From Alkalibacillus salilacus (GTDB taxonomy: Bacteria; Bacillota; Bacilli; Bacillales; Alkalibacillaceae), in the NCBI RefSeq assembly GCF_030812915.1, contig NZ_JAUSTQ010000003.1, positions 124,001 to 188,000 on the forward strand: a stretch of 64,000 nt of DNA, written 5' to 3'. The notes beneath the pieces were generated by a model. It was not told the DNA's origin, searched no databases, and worked only from the letters and a program-made list of their open reading frames with translations. Positions 1-8,340 of this stretch are shown here, piece by piece. The translations under genes were made by a program, and so were the position numbers. Every line of letters starts with the position of its first letter. The first letter of the stretch is position 1.

Positions 1-645
1 AGGGTGTTCAACTACTTTAATAGCAGGGATTCCCATTACTTCCCGAATAAGCCGCCAATGACTTTCCGTTGACCGTTTCACTGAGACCATTCCATCAATT
101 ATAAATAAATTATTTTTCGCATACTCATCTTTAATTAATTGGCTACGTACTGTTTGTTTTAATAAAGTGCTTGATAAAAACAGCCATCGCTTATTAGCAC
201 AAACACTTGCTGCCACAATCGATTCAGTTTTACCAACCCGTGGCATACCTCGAATACCGATTAATAAGTGACCTTCCTTTTTAAATAACTCTGCCATAAA
301 ATCAACAAGTAAACCAAGTTCATCTCGAACGAAACGAAATGTTTTCTTATCATCTGAGTCACTTTTAATATATCGACCATGCATCACAGCGAGGCGATCA
401 CGTAGTTTAGGTCGTCTAATTTTCGTCACACGAATGGTTTCCATTGTATTTAAAATGCTGATTAAACGATCGATTTGGCGATCATCTTTACTTAACAAGA
501 GCATACCTCTTCGTTGATTTTCAACACCATTAATCATAATAATATTAATGGATAGCATGCCGAGTAAAGAGGATATATCACCAAGTAAACCAGGCCGATT
601 ATGTTTAATTTCATACTCTAAGTACCAATCTTTTCGATCATCCAT
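1..645 (-). CDS. ymfK: YmfK-like protein (DUF3388), 3' end cut by window edge
   Basis: Partial gene: 215 codons are open from ATG 645 to the window edge, with no stop reached. Residues about 8-75 look like an ACT-type regulatory domain (HNRPGLLGDISSLLG). Residues 133-140 (GMPRVGKT) fit a Walker A P-loop, followed by a Walker-B-like FIIDG near residue 200. The ymfI-ymfJ-ymfK order is that of Bacillus subtilis, where ymfK belongs to this family of unknown function. The ligand-sensing plus nucleotide-binding architecture is my reading of the motifs; no biochemical role is claimed. The gene follows the ymfJ terminator after a 135-base AT-rich gap and probably has its own promoter there, with a possible -10 TATGAT near 688. 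Confidence 0.8.
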   Translation of the reverse strand, partial: MDDRKDWYLEYEIKHNRPGLLGDISSLLGMLSINIIMINGVENQRRGMLLLSKDDRQIDRLISILNTMETIRVTKIRRPKLRDRLAVMHGRYIKSDSDDKKTFRFVRDELGLLVDFMAELFKKEGHLLIGIRGMPRVGKTESIVAASVCANKRWLFLSSTLLKQTVRSQLIKDEYAKNNLFIIDGMVSVKRSTESHWRLIREVMGIPAIKVVEHP

Positions 646-780
646 CTAATCAGCCTTTCTATAATAAATGTTAACATAATATTCATACATGCTATGTCTA
701 TCATAAATTATTTTCGTAACAATGAAAAGATAGAATGCAATAAATTATAAATAAAATCCTTTCTTTGGAATCCATTACAT

Positions 781-820
781 AAAAAACTGGATCGAGTTGA
801 ATCACCCGACCCAGTTTTTT
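781..820 (-). terminator. Intrinsic terminator after ymfJ
   Basis: A long inverted repeat starts 15 bases past the ymfJ stop. Arms lie at about 781-797 and 804-820, pairing AAAAAACTGG with CCAGTTTTTT and continuing with two G-U pairs. On the minus strand it ends in a run of six T. It separates ymfJ from ymfK. Confidence 0.85.
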
Positions 821-834
821 AATTGAACCTAAAG

Positions 835-1095
835 TTATTCATGAGTTCCCTCATTTTGGACTACTTTGACCATCATATTAGCGATTGTATGTCGCTCTTC
901 ATCCGAAGCAACATTCCATAAGTCGCGTAGCATCGCTTCTTCATTATTCTTCGCATCAACTTTCGTTGCTAAGTGTTCTCCGACTTGATAAGCCATTTCA
1001 TTAATGGTTTCTTGATTAACACCCTGATCTTGTGCTTGGTGAAGTCGATCACCTAGGAAATCTTTCCATTGTTCAAAATTATCTAAGACGGACAT
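835..1095 (-). CDS. ymfJ: YmfJ family small protein (DUF3243)
   Basis: Encodes 86 aa, close to the B. subtilis YmfJ length. The ATG at 1095 follows AAAGGAGG by 7 bases; an in-frame extension to 1155 has no such site and is rejected. The protein is soluble, acidic and probably all-helical, beginning MSVLDNFEQWKDFLGDRL and with no membrane segment. The family (DUF3243) has no established function. It sits between the SDR gene ymfI and ymfK, as in B. subtilis, and ends at a strong terminator, so it is probably the last gene of the ymfF-ymfH-ymfI-ymfJ unit. Confidence 0.88.
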   Translation of the reverse strand: MSVLDNFEQWKDFLGDRLHQAQDQGVNQETINEMAYQVGEHLATKVDAKNNEEAMLRDLWNVASDEERHTIANMMVKVVQNEGTHE

Positions 1096-1165
1096 CGCAA
1101 AGCCTCCTTTAATTTGTTCACTAGTAGTGTGAACGAAATAGAGACATTTATACACGAGGTTATAT

Positions 1166-1894
1166 TTAGTTTATGCCACCATTCAAACGTAATAACTGAC
1201 CATTAAAGTAACTGGATTGAGGGGAGCATAAGAACTGCACGGCATCAGCAACTTCCTCTGGTTGGCCCATCCGTTGCAAAGGGACATCTTCTAACCAATT
1301 TTCTACTTCTTCATCTGATAAATGTTGATTCATCTTCGTTGCTATTATACCTGGTGCGACACCATTCACTCGTATATTAGATGTACCGACTTCTTTTGAT
1401 AATGATTTAACGAACTGATTTTGAGCACTTTTCATCATGGAATACCACACTTCATTGCTGACTCCGATTTCACCCCAAATAGAAGAAATTACAACAATCG
1501 TCCCTTGTTGGTTTCGAATCATTGATGGCAAGAAGTGTTTTGTAATACGTGTCATCGACTTCACATGAACATGATATAAGTCATCCATTATCTGATCAGA
1601 AGTGTCAGTGATTAAACCGGAATAACTCTGTCCTTGAGCAAAAACAAGTGTATCGATGTTAAATGGAATTGACTTCAATAACTGATCTGTTTCCTGATCT
1701 GATCGTAAATCAGCCTGTACTGTCAGTAAAACAGTGTCGTTGCGTAAATCGTGTTGGATATGTTTAATCACGTCTTTGTTTTTATTGTAATGCAAAATAA
1801 ATTGTCTATTCGGATTAGTTGAAGCTAATTTATTAACAACAGCATATCCAATATCACTACTCGCTCCAATGATCAATATTGTTTCTGTCTGCAC
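1166..1894 (-). CDS. ymfI: SDR-family oxidoreductase YmfI
   Basis: Encodes 242 aa when started at the GTG at 1894, 5 bases after AAGGTGA; this equals the usual YmfI length. The Rossmann dinucleotide motif IIGASSDIGYA (usual GxxxGxG) is at the N-terminus, an NxAG-like FAQG in the middle, and the YxxxK active site appears as YSMMK after the catalytic-Ser region VVISSIWGE. The C-terminus FNGQLLRLNGG is typical of 3-oxoacyl-ACP reductase-like SDRs. It probably reduces a carbonyl substrate with NAD(P)H, but the substrate is unknown. The start lies one base after the ymfH stop, so the two are translationally coupled. Confidence 0.9.
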   Translation of the reverse strand: MQTETILIIGASSDIGYAVVNKLASTNPNRQFILHYNKNKDVIKHIQHDLRNDTVLLTVQADLRSDQETDQLLKSIPFNIDTLVFAQGQSYSGLITDTSDQIMDDLYHVHVKSMTRITKHFLPSMIRNQQGTIVVISSIWGEIGVSNEVWYSMMKSAQNQFVKSLSKEVGTSNIRVNGVAPGIIATKMNQHLSDEEVENWLEDVPLQRMGQPEEVADAVQFLCSPQSSYFNGQLLRLNGGIN

Positions 1895-1895
1895 A

Positions 1896-3185
1896 TTACT
1901 CACCTTCTGGGACAATCGAGCAAACAGTTATTTGATCCTCATCAATCCAAGATTGGAGCTTTTCCTGGAAACGATCAACCGTTAATTGTTCTAATGTCGG
2001 AAACACATCGCGAAAATCAAGACCAAGTTGATGGTATTGGATAATGTTACTAGCAACAGTTTCTAAGTTGTTATATTCACGCAGCAATTCACCATATTTC
2101 TTTTTCTTCACTCGTTCAAATGCATCTTGGTCTATTTGATCTGTTTTGATTGAGTGGAGCATTTCTTTTACACGTTGACCGAATTTTTCGGGCTCCATTG
2201 TGCTAGCACCAATGGCAGTGAATCCAAATGATTTCTCCAACATGTATTCTAAACGTAATGAATCGATAACTAATCCCTCTTGATATAACGATTCATAATG
2301 CAAACCACTTTTTGAGAAATATATATCCAGAGCTAAATCACGAATTAAATCGTTTTCTAATAGAACGTTTGGCTCAAGCGCTTCTGGTTTTTCTTTAATA
2401 CCAACCATACATTTTGGTGTGTTGATCGGCATTTTAATGGTCTTCTCACTCTGGTCAACAACAATCGGTTCGTCGCCGTAATCACGATCAATCTCAGGTG
2501 GGATATCAAATGACTTCTCATTTTGATTTTGTTCGATTAGGCGCATCATTTGTTGAGGATCAAATTGTCCAGCAATCACTAATTGCATATTGCCAGGATG
2601 ATAAAAGGTGTTGTAACACGTATATAAATCATCAGCTGTGATGTCGTTAATGGATTCAACTGTTCCAGCAATATCAATTCTTACAGGATGATGACGATAC
2701 ATTGAATCAATCGTTCCAAAAAATAATCGCCAGTCAGCTTGGTCATCGTACATTCGAATTTCTTGCTCGATAATCCCTTTTTCTTTTTCAACGCTTTCTT
2801 CAGTGAAATAAGGATTTTGGACAAAATCTAACAACGTTTCCACATTAGCTTCAATTTCAGTTGTACTCGAGAATAGATAAGCCGTCTCAGTAAATGAAGT
2901 GAAAGCGTTGGCTGAAGCACCTCGTTCAGAAAATTGTTGGAAGACATCACCATCTTCCTTTTCAAACATTTTATGCTCTAGAAAATGGGCGATTCCATCA
3001 GGTACTGTTACCATTTCTTTTTGATTAATCGGACTAAATGATTGATCGATGGAACCATAATTGGTTGAAAAGATCGCAAACGTCTTTTCCACATCTTGCT
3101 TAGGATATAAGTAAATATCTAATCCATTATCTAATTGTTTATGATAAACGGTTTCATAAACTTTAGGTATATCAATCTCATGCAT
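1896..3185 (-). CDS. ymfH: M16-family zinc metallopeptidase YmfH
   Basis: Encodes 429 aa from the ATG at 3185, which follows GGAGGTG by 6 bases; the upstream in-frame ATG at 3200 overlaps that site. The inverted zinc motif HxxEH is intact as HFLEH near residue 72, with the downstream glutamate region EKGIIEQEIRMYDDQ. The second M16 half follows. In B. subtilis, ymfF and ymfH sit together and resemble the AlbF/AlbE pair of peptide-processing M16 proteases. YmfH would be the catalytic partner, with YmfF the non-catalytic one. The start overlaps the 3' end of ymfF by 8 bases, consistent with coupled synthesis of a heterodimer. Confidence 0.93.
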   Translation of the reverse strand: MHEIDIPKVYETVYHKQLDNGLDIYLYPKQDVEKTFAIFSTNYGSIDQSFSPINQKEMVTVPDGIAHFLEHKMFEKEDGDVFQQFSERGASANAFTSFTETAYLFSSTTEIEANVETLLDFVQNPYFTEESVEKEKGIIEQEIRMYDDQADWRLFFGTIDSMYRHHPVRIDIAGTVESINDITADDLYTCYNTFYHPGNMQLVIAGQFDPQQMMRLIEQNQNEKSFDIPPEIDRDYGDEPIVVDQSEKTIKMPINTPKCMVGIKEKPEALEPNVLLENDLIRDLALDIYFSKSGLHYESLYQEGLVIDSLRLEYMLEKSFGFTAIGASTMEPEKFGQRVKEMLHSIKTDQIDQDAFERVKKKKYGELLREYNNLETVASNIIQYHQLGLDFRDVFPTLEQLTVDRFQEKLQSWIDEDQITVCSIVPEGE

Positions 3186-4467
3186 CTTGAGCACCTCCAT
3201 CTTCGCTTGTTAACAAGTAAATTGTATCAAGTGCAACGAGGTTAGCCACTTTTATCACGTCGTCTTTCGTTACTGCTTGAATAGCATCAATAACATCTTG
3301 GTTTGTTTCTTGTTTTCCACCAATCACTTGCTGATAGTGCCAGTCAATAATCCCTCGTGATCGATCAAGCGTTTCTTTTAGACTATGGATGATTGCTTTT
3401 TTCGTTTGCTCTAATTCATCATCTGAAATATTGCCCTCTTGGATACTTTCATGTTGTTTCATAATAATATCTTTTGCTTCTTCATACTTTTCAGGGGCAA
3501 TACCACTGAATACAAATAGTAAGCCTTTGTGACTTTCGAAACGTGAAGCTGCATAATAAGCAAGTGAATGTTTTTCTCGCACATTCAGGAATAATTTAGA
3601 ATGTGGAAATCCACCGAAAATTCCATTAAACACTTGAAGTGCTGGATAATTCTCATCACGATAAGTAATCTTTGTACGATATCCGAAATGCAGTTTAGCT
3701 TGTTGAACTTTTTGAGCTTCTGAAATAGTACTCACTTGATCTGCATCAGCTTGATCAGCTTCTTTAATCTCTACTGGATTTTGACGCGCTAATTGAAATT
3801 CAGATTCAAATAGTTGCTTAACCACTTCATCCTCTACATCACCAACCACATAAATATCTAAACGGTCATGTTTAATCATGTCTTGATATGTGTCATATAA
3901 AGTCGTTCCATCTATGGAATCTAAGTCATCAATATAGCCGTGTGAACGAATGCCAAATGATTCGTCTTGGCACATTTCATCAACTAACCGCATATTCGCA
4001 TATTGCATCTTTTCATCTACAATTGAGTTAATTTTATTCTCTAATGTTTCTTTTTCTTTTGCCACTAAATCCGGGTCAAACGCCTGATCGATCAATTTAG
4101 GGTTAGCAACTACTTCTTGGAGAAATTGAACCCCTTGTTTAAGCAAATCATTTTCTGCATCAATGAACTTTTCGTTTGGTAAATCTAAAGTTAAAGTAAT
4201 AATATGATTTTCGCCTTTTTTAGCACCATTGATGGAAAACTTAGCCCCATATAAACGATCTAATTCTAAACGCAGTTCACGTTCAGACGGGAAGTTCTTC
4301 GTCCCTTTTTGTAATACAAAAGGTAACAATGCACGATTCGTAATGGTGTCCCGTTCGATTGGTCGTGCAAATTTTAATGCAATCGTATTTGTTTTGAATT
4401 TAGTCGTTGGGATCATGTGCAATTGATAATCTTGATGGTCAATTTGATTGTCAACGAGTGTATTCAT
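3178..4467 (-). CDS. ymfF: M16-family peptidase-like protein YmfF (no zinc motif)
   Basis: Encodes 429 aa with the two-domain M16 fold. Where active members have HxxEH, this protein reads RALLPFVLQKGTKNF, so the metal ligands are missing. The C-terminal half keeps M16 features such as IFGGFPHSKLFLNVREKHSLAY. By analogy with M16 pairs in which one subunit carries the zinc site and the other the substrate-binding residues, YmfF is probably the non-catalytic partner of YmfH encoded directly downstream. ymfC and ymfD, found between spoIIIE and ymfF in B. subtilis, are absent here. Confidence 0.92.
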   Translation of the reverse strand: MNTLVDNQIDHQDYQLHMIPTTKFKTNTIALKFARPIERDTITNRALLPFVLQKGTKNFPSERELRLELDRLYGAKFSINGAKKGENHIITLTLDLPNEKFIDAENDLLKQGVQFLQEVVANPKLIDQAFDPDLVAKEKETLENKINSIVDEKMQYANMRLVDEMCQDESFGIRSHGYIDDLDSIDGTTLYDTYQDMIKHDRLDIYVVGDVEDEVVKQLFESEFQLARQNPVEIKEADQADADQVSTISEAQKVQQAKLHFGYRTKITYRDENYPALQVFNGIFGGFPHSKLFLNVREKHSLAYYAASRFESHKGLLFVFSGIAPEKYEEAKDIIMKQHESIQEGNISDDELEQTKKAIIHSLKETLDRSRGIIDWHYQQVIGGKQETNQDVIDAIQAVTKDDVIKVANLVALDTIYLLTSEDGGAQDA

Positions 4468-4533
4468 GTTCGTCCTCCTAACATATTCTTTACTGTAGCA
4501 TTTCCGTACTGATTGAATTCATACGAAATTCAA

Positions 4534-6828
4534 TTAAGACGGTGATTGTTCTTCTTGCTGTGTCGATGTTTGTAAGACTTTTCTTGGTTTACTACCTTCA
4601 TAAGGTCCTACAACGCCACGTTCTTCCATTGCATCAATTAACCTAGCCGCACGCGTATAGCCGATTCTGAATTTTCTTTGTAGCATTGATACACTAGCAC
4701 TTTGCATATCAACAATCAATTGAACTGCTTGATCATATAGTTCATCATCTACTTCTTCATGTTGTTCAGGTGTCTCTGATGGAATCATATCATCTTGATA
4801 CTGCGCCTTTTGTTGTTCAACGCAATAATCTGCAATCGATTCTACTTCAGAATCATCAAGGAAAGCGCCTTGAATACGTGTTGGTTTTGAAGCACCAACA
4901 GGTAAGAAAAGCATGTCCCCTTTACCAAGTAACTTCTCAGCACCACCACTATCTAAAATTGTCCGTGAATCTGTTTGAGAAGAAACACTGAACGCAATAC
5001 GTGACGGAATGTTAGCTTTAATCACTCCGGTAATGACATCAACAGATGGTCTTTGCGTAGCAATGATTAAGTGAATACCTGCAGCACGAGCCATTTGTGC
5101 CAAACGGGTTATGGCATCTTCCACTTCATTCGATGCCACCATCATTAAGTCAGCTAATTCATCAATAAGAACAACGATATATGGTAACGTTGGGTGGTTT
5201 TCATGCTCTTCTTCATTAACACGCTTAATATACTCGTTATAACCTTCGATGTTACGAGTACCTGTTTCAGAAAACAACTCATAACGGCGCTCCATCTCTG
5301 AAACGATTTTCTTAAGCGCTTGTGAGGCCTTTTTCGGATCAGTTACAACTGGTGCTAATAAATGAGGGATCCCATTATAAGCATTCAGTTCAACTTTTTT
5401 CGGGTCAATCATCATCATCTTAACTTCATGTGGCTTAGCTCTTAGTAAAATACTCGTGATAATACCGTTAACACAAACACTTTTACCACTACCTGTGGCA
5501 CCAGCAATAAGCATGTGCGGCATTTTATTTAATTCTGCTGTAATCGCCTCTCCAGCAATGTCTCGACCTAATCCAAACAATAACTTCGCAGGGTTTTGTT
5601 GGATAGGTTGCATGACTTCTTTCATAGATACTTGAGCCACTTCGTTATTAGGCACTTCAATGCCTATAGCTGATTTACCTGGGATTGGAGCCTCAATTCG
5701 GATATCTCTTGCAGCTAAAGCAAGGGCTAAATCATCATGTAAGTTAACAATCTTGCTAACCTTCACTCCGACATCAGGATAGACTTCATACTTTGTAACT
5801 GCTGGTCCAACATGAACTTTTGTAACTTTGGCTTTTACACCAAAGCTATGAAATGTCTGTTCAAGCTTCTTAACAGTGGACTGTATTTGTGATTTTTCCT
5901 GTTGTTGAGAATGAGCTACAGGATTTGATAACAAGTTTAAGGGTGGTAAAGAATAATCTTCGTTTTCTAGTTCTGTTAACGGTAATGATTCATCGACTTG
6001 TTCGCTCTCCTGGTCCACTCGTTCTGTCCATTCATTTGTTTCGATTTCATTAGTGCTTGCGTTTTGTTCAGCTGGTGGTTCCACATCAGACTCAAAACTC
6101 TCTATAACTGGTTGATGTTCAGTATGTTCTTGATTCTCAGCAAACGTCACATCAACTTCTGGTTCTTCAGAAGCTGGTGCATCTTTAGCTCGCTCTGCTT
6201 TTTCGTCCTTCTTAGTTTGACGCTTTGCTTTTATGTTTTCCCAAAAGGATTGAAATGACGATAAGATGTTTGCCAGCACATCTGACAATGATTTTTCTAA
6301 TAGAAACATAATGCCAATGACAAGTCCAAAAAATGCTAACACCTTTGCACCTGGACCTGATAATAAATAAAAAGTTAATAAGAACAAAGTTGCTCCGGAC
6401 ATACCAGAACCAATATTGGCATAAGCTATAGAGCCATTTTGATAAGCATCAAAATAATCCCATGTCACTGTGAAAATTGATGAATTGGTTTGCGTAATGA
6501 CATCATCAAAAGCTTGTAAATGCGTGAATAAGATAAGCGATGCCATAAAGATATAAAATCCGATCCAACGATTAGTCGTAAAGGATGGCCATGAGCGTTT
6601 AAATACGATATAAACACCTAATCCAAGCATAAAAATACTTGCAATTGCATACCAAAAACCAAATAGCCATTGTAAAACACTTGTTAGAAGATTCGGTATA
6701 ACCCCTTCATGAATAGGTTCTATACCACTTGAAAAGATTGCGATTAAAATCAATAATAATCCAATTAATTCAAATTTCAAAAACGGTGGGCGTTTATTAC
6801 GTTTTGTTTTTCGTTTCTTTTTTGCCAT
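4534..6828 (-). CDS. spoIIIE: DNA translocase SpoIIIE/FtsK family
   Basis: Encodes 764 aa from the ATG at 6828, 4 bases after GAGGTGAT; a 3-codon extension to 6837 is rejected. The N-terminus (residues about 20-175) has four or five membrane helices. An acidic, glutamate-rich linker follows (about 200-310). The FtsK motor has Walker A GATGSGKS and Walker [11 protein letters not shown]. The C-terminal gamma winged-helix domain (about 690-750, [19 protein letters not shown]) reads the polar DNA sequences. The protein pumps the chromosome into the forespore and clears trapped DNA at septa. Its place beside ylzJ and tepA matches B. subtilis spoIIIE rather than sftA. Confidence 0.95.
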   Translation of the reverse strand: MAKKKRKTKRNKRPPFLKFELIGLLLILIAIFSSGIEPIHEGVIPNLLTSVLQWLFGFWYAIASIFMLGLGVYIVFKRSWPSFTTNRWIGFYIFMASLILFTHLQAFDDVITQTNSSIFTVTWDYFDAYQNGSIAYANIGSGMSGATLFLLTFYLLSGPGAKVLAFFGLVIGIMFLLEKSLSDVLANILSSFQSFWENIKAKRQTKKDEKAERAKDAPASEEPEVDVTFAENQEHTEHQPVIESFESDVEPPAEQNASTNEIETNEWTERVDQESEQVDESLPLTELENEDYSLPPLNLLSNPVAHSQQQEKSQIQSTVKKLEQTFHSFGVKAKVTKVHVGPAVTKYEVYPDVGVKVSKIVNLHDDLALALAARDIRIEAPIPGKSAIGIEVPNNEVAQVSMKEVMQPIQQNPAKLLFGLGRDIAGEAITAELNKMPHMLIAGATGSGKSVCVNGIITSILLRAKPHEVKMMMIDPKKVELNAYNGIPHLLAPVVTDPKKASQALKKIVSEMERRYELFSETGTRNIEGYNEYIKRVNEEEHENHPTLPYIVVLIDELADLMMVASNEVEDAITRLAQMARAAGIHLIIATQRPSVDVITGVIKANIPSRIAFSVSSQTDSRTILDSGGAEKLLGKGDMLFLPVGASKPTRIQGAFLDDSEVESIADYCVEQQKAQYQDDMIPSETPEQHEEVDDELYDQAVQLIVDMQSASVSMLQRKFRIGYTRAARLIDAMEERGVVGPYEGSKPRKVLQTSTQQEEQSPS

Positions 6829-6849
6829 GTCTATCACCTCAAAAAGCGT

Positions 6850-6876
6850 AAAGCAGCCTTAAAAACAGGCTGCTTT
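6850..6876 (-). terminator. Candidate terminator/attenuator between ylzJ and spoIIIE
   Basis: A 10-bp perfect stem (AAAGCAGCCT at 6850-6859, AGGCTGCTTT at 6867-6876) with a 7-base loop. On the minus strand it is followed by TACGCTTTTTG, an interrupted T-tract that runs into the spoIIIE ribosome binding site. It could end ylzJ transcripts or attenuate readthrough into spoIIIE. Confidence 0.6.
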
Positions 6877-6919
6877 CATCAACTCAATTATATCATAGAC
6901 ATGACGCTTTTTGGGATAG

Positions 6920-7132
6920 TTATAAATAATAAATTGAACCAGGTTCCAGTCGTTTGTTGAGATAGTCTTGAGGATTCGTCGAAGTCATGTGCACAATCTC
7001 ATAACCATGTGAACTAGGGTCTCGTTTTAATTTAAGAGTTGCATGATTAATATTAACCCATTGATAGGCTTCATGTTCCTCTTCATCCGTTTCAAATATT
7101 TCATCTTCACGTAAAGGTGTATAAATAATCAT
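6920..7132 (-). CDS. ylzJ: YlzJ-like small protein
   Basis: Encodes 70 aa, the normal size for the YlzJ family. It begins [14 protein letters not shown] and ends EPGSIYYL; the charged, compact sequence has no membrane segment. Function is not established. The start overlaps the end of tepA by 4 bases (ATGA), so the two are translationally coupled. The tepA-ylzJ-spoIIIE order is that of B. subtilis. Confidence 0.88.
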   Translation of the reverse strand: MIIYTPLREDEIFETDEEEHEAYQWVNINHATLKLKRDPSSHGYEIVHMTSTNPQDYLNKRLEPGSIYYL

Positions 7133-7839
7133 GATTCAGATTCTCCTTGAGGTTTTTGCTCTTCTATTAAAGAGTTCAAAGTACTCATTGCTTCTTGAAC
7201 GCCACCAATCGAGTCAATTAAACCATGGTCAACCGCATCTTGGCCGACTACATTTGTACCAATATCACGTGTTAAATTCCCTTTAGCAAACATCAATTCT
7301 TTGAATGTGTCTTCATCTATTTTGGCATGATGTGTTACAAAATTAATGACACGATCCTGCATTTTATCTAAATATTCAAAGGTTTGTGGAACCCCTACAA
7401 CTAAACCAGTCATCCGAATGGGATGGATGGTCATGGTTGCTGTTTCAGTGATAAATGATTTTGTAGCAGCCGTTGCAATAGGAACACCAATCGAATGACC
7501 ACCACCTAGAACGATCGAAACAGTTGGTTTAGATAACGATGAAATCATTTCAGAAATGGCTAAACCTGCTTCAACATCACCACCAACTGTGTTAAGTAAA
7601 ATAATAACCCCTTCTATTTTAGGATTTTGCTCAATCGCAACAATTTGGGGAATTAAGTGTTCATATTTGGTTGTCTTATTTTTAGCTGGTAGTTGTAAAT
7701 GGCCTTCTATTTGACCAATAATCGGTAAAACATGGATATTGGAATCTGAAGTTTGTGGAACATTTGTCGTACCTAATTGTTTGATCTTTTCCATTAAATT
7801 ATCTTTTTGTTGATTTTGATCTTCTTGGTTATCACTCAA
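7129..7839 (-). CDS. tepA: ClpP-class serine protease TepA
   Basis: Encodes 236 aa if started at the TTG at 7839, which sits 6 bases after the site AGAAGGTGGTG; an in-frame GTG at 7851 overlaps that site. The crotonase/ClpP fold is recognisable: [19 protein letters not shown], the nucleophile elbow GGHSIG (Ser), and the catalytic His in MTIHPIRM. TepA was named translocation-enhancing protein in B. subtilis and is a cytosolic ClpP-like peptidase implicated in degrading signal-peptide remnants and, in spores, small acid-soluble proteins. It heads a small operon with ylzJ and probably spoIIIE. The gene immediately upstream in B. subtilis (rnjB) is missing here. Confidence 0.9.
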   Translation of the reverse strand: MSDNQEDQNQQKDNLMEKIKQLGTTNVPQTSDSNIHVLPIIGQIEGHLQLPAKNKTTKYEHLIPQIVAIEQNPKIEGVIILLNTVGGDVEAGLAISEMISSLSKPTVSIVLGGGHSIGVPIATAATKSFITETATMTIHPIRMTGLVVGVPQTFEYLDKMQDRVINFVTHHAKIDEDTFKELMFAKGNLTRDIGTNVVGQDAVDHGLIDSIGGVQEAMSTLNSLIEEQKPQGESES

Positions 7840-7966
7840 CGTAAACACCACCTTCTAGCTAATAGTGTTTACGGTTTCAATATTATCATTCATCACTTGT
7901 GATGGTTTTTATTAAAAATAAAGACAATATAAAAAGAGGATAGTTAAAATAATTACTAATACACAA

Positions 7967-8003
7967 AACCCGAACGAAGTCATAATTTGACTTCGTTCGG
8001 GTT
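7967..8003 (-). terminator. Intrinsic terminator downstream of dapA and the repeat element
   Basis: A perfect 16-bp inverted repeat (AACCCGAACGAAGTCA at 7967-7982, its complement at 7988-8003) with a 5-base loop. On the minus strand it continues as TTGTGTATTAG, so with the closing TT there is a short T-tract. It lies 337 bases past the dapA stop, which means the repeat element would be carried in the 3' end of the dap transcript. Confidence 0.8.
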
Positions 8004-8015
8004 CAAATTGTATCA

Positions 8016-8249
8016 CCGCTCCATCAAAATGCTTCGCTTTCCCTAGGCGGCCGGCGAGCCTCCTCGTGCTTCGCACTGCGGGGTCTCACCTTGGCCTTAG
8101 ATCCCATGACGACCTGGATGGTCTAATGTCAATGTTGGTCACAAAAGCTGATTTCATAAGCTTCTTTGCCTAATTATGCGCCGAGTACTCGCAGGCGCAG
8201 GACGTGACCGATTTTAATCGACCAGGAGTCTACGCATTTTGATTCCGCT
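8016..8249. repeat. GC-rich intergenic repeat-like element with short terminal inverted repeats
   Basis: About 234 bases, clearly more GC-rich in places than the surroundings. A 10-bp perfect inverted repeat bounds it: ATCAAAATGC at 8023-8032 and GCATTTTGAT at 8234-8243. Next to the left arm come GCTTCGCTTTCC and GGCGAGCCTCCTC, a small hairpin (GTGC TTC GCAC at 8066-8076), then GCGGGGTCTCACC. Near the right arm are a hairpin (TGCGCC at 8177-8182 with GGCGCA at 8194-8199) and CCAGGAGTCTACG. From memory, very similar blocks (GGAAAGCGAAG, GAGACCCCGCAG, GACTCCTG in the other orientation) recur between genes in many Bacillaceae genomes. No copy can be compared inside this window. It encodes no protein. 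Confidence 0.6.
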
Positions 8250-8340
8250 AAGTAATTGCTCACCAAACATGAACGATTAAAATTTCATGTTCTTCAACAA
8301 TTCTTTTATTTTGTACTAACTTTCGCTCATTTTACTGTTA

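Larger units (their letters stand above)
7840..8340. other. 501-base intergenic region without a gene
   Basis: The only stretch of more than 300 bases without a gene. It holds, from left to right: an AT-rich leader before tepA with the palindrome CATCACTTGTGATG at 7891-7904; a perfect terminator hairpin at 7967-8003; the GC-rich repeat-like element at about 8016-8249; and a weak hairpin (AACATGAA at 8266-8273 with TTCATGTT at 8284-8291) just after dapA. No open frame in it resembles a protein. B. subtilis carries rnjB at this position. Confidence 0.75.

Noticed and set aside
3178-4467. YmfF as an active zinc protease
   Set aside because: The HxxEH motif is absent at the expected place, so it is called a non-catalytic partner.
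8266-8291. Hairpin just downstream of dapA as terminator
   Set aside because: 8-bp stem with a 10-base loop but no T-tract on the minus strand; the perfect hairpin at 7967-8003 is the better terminator.
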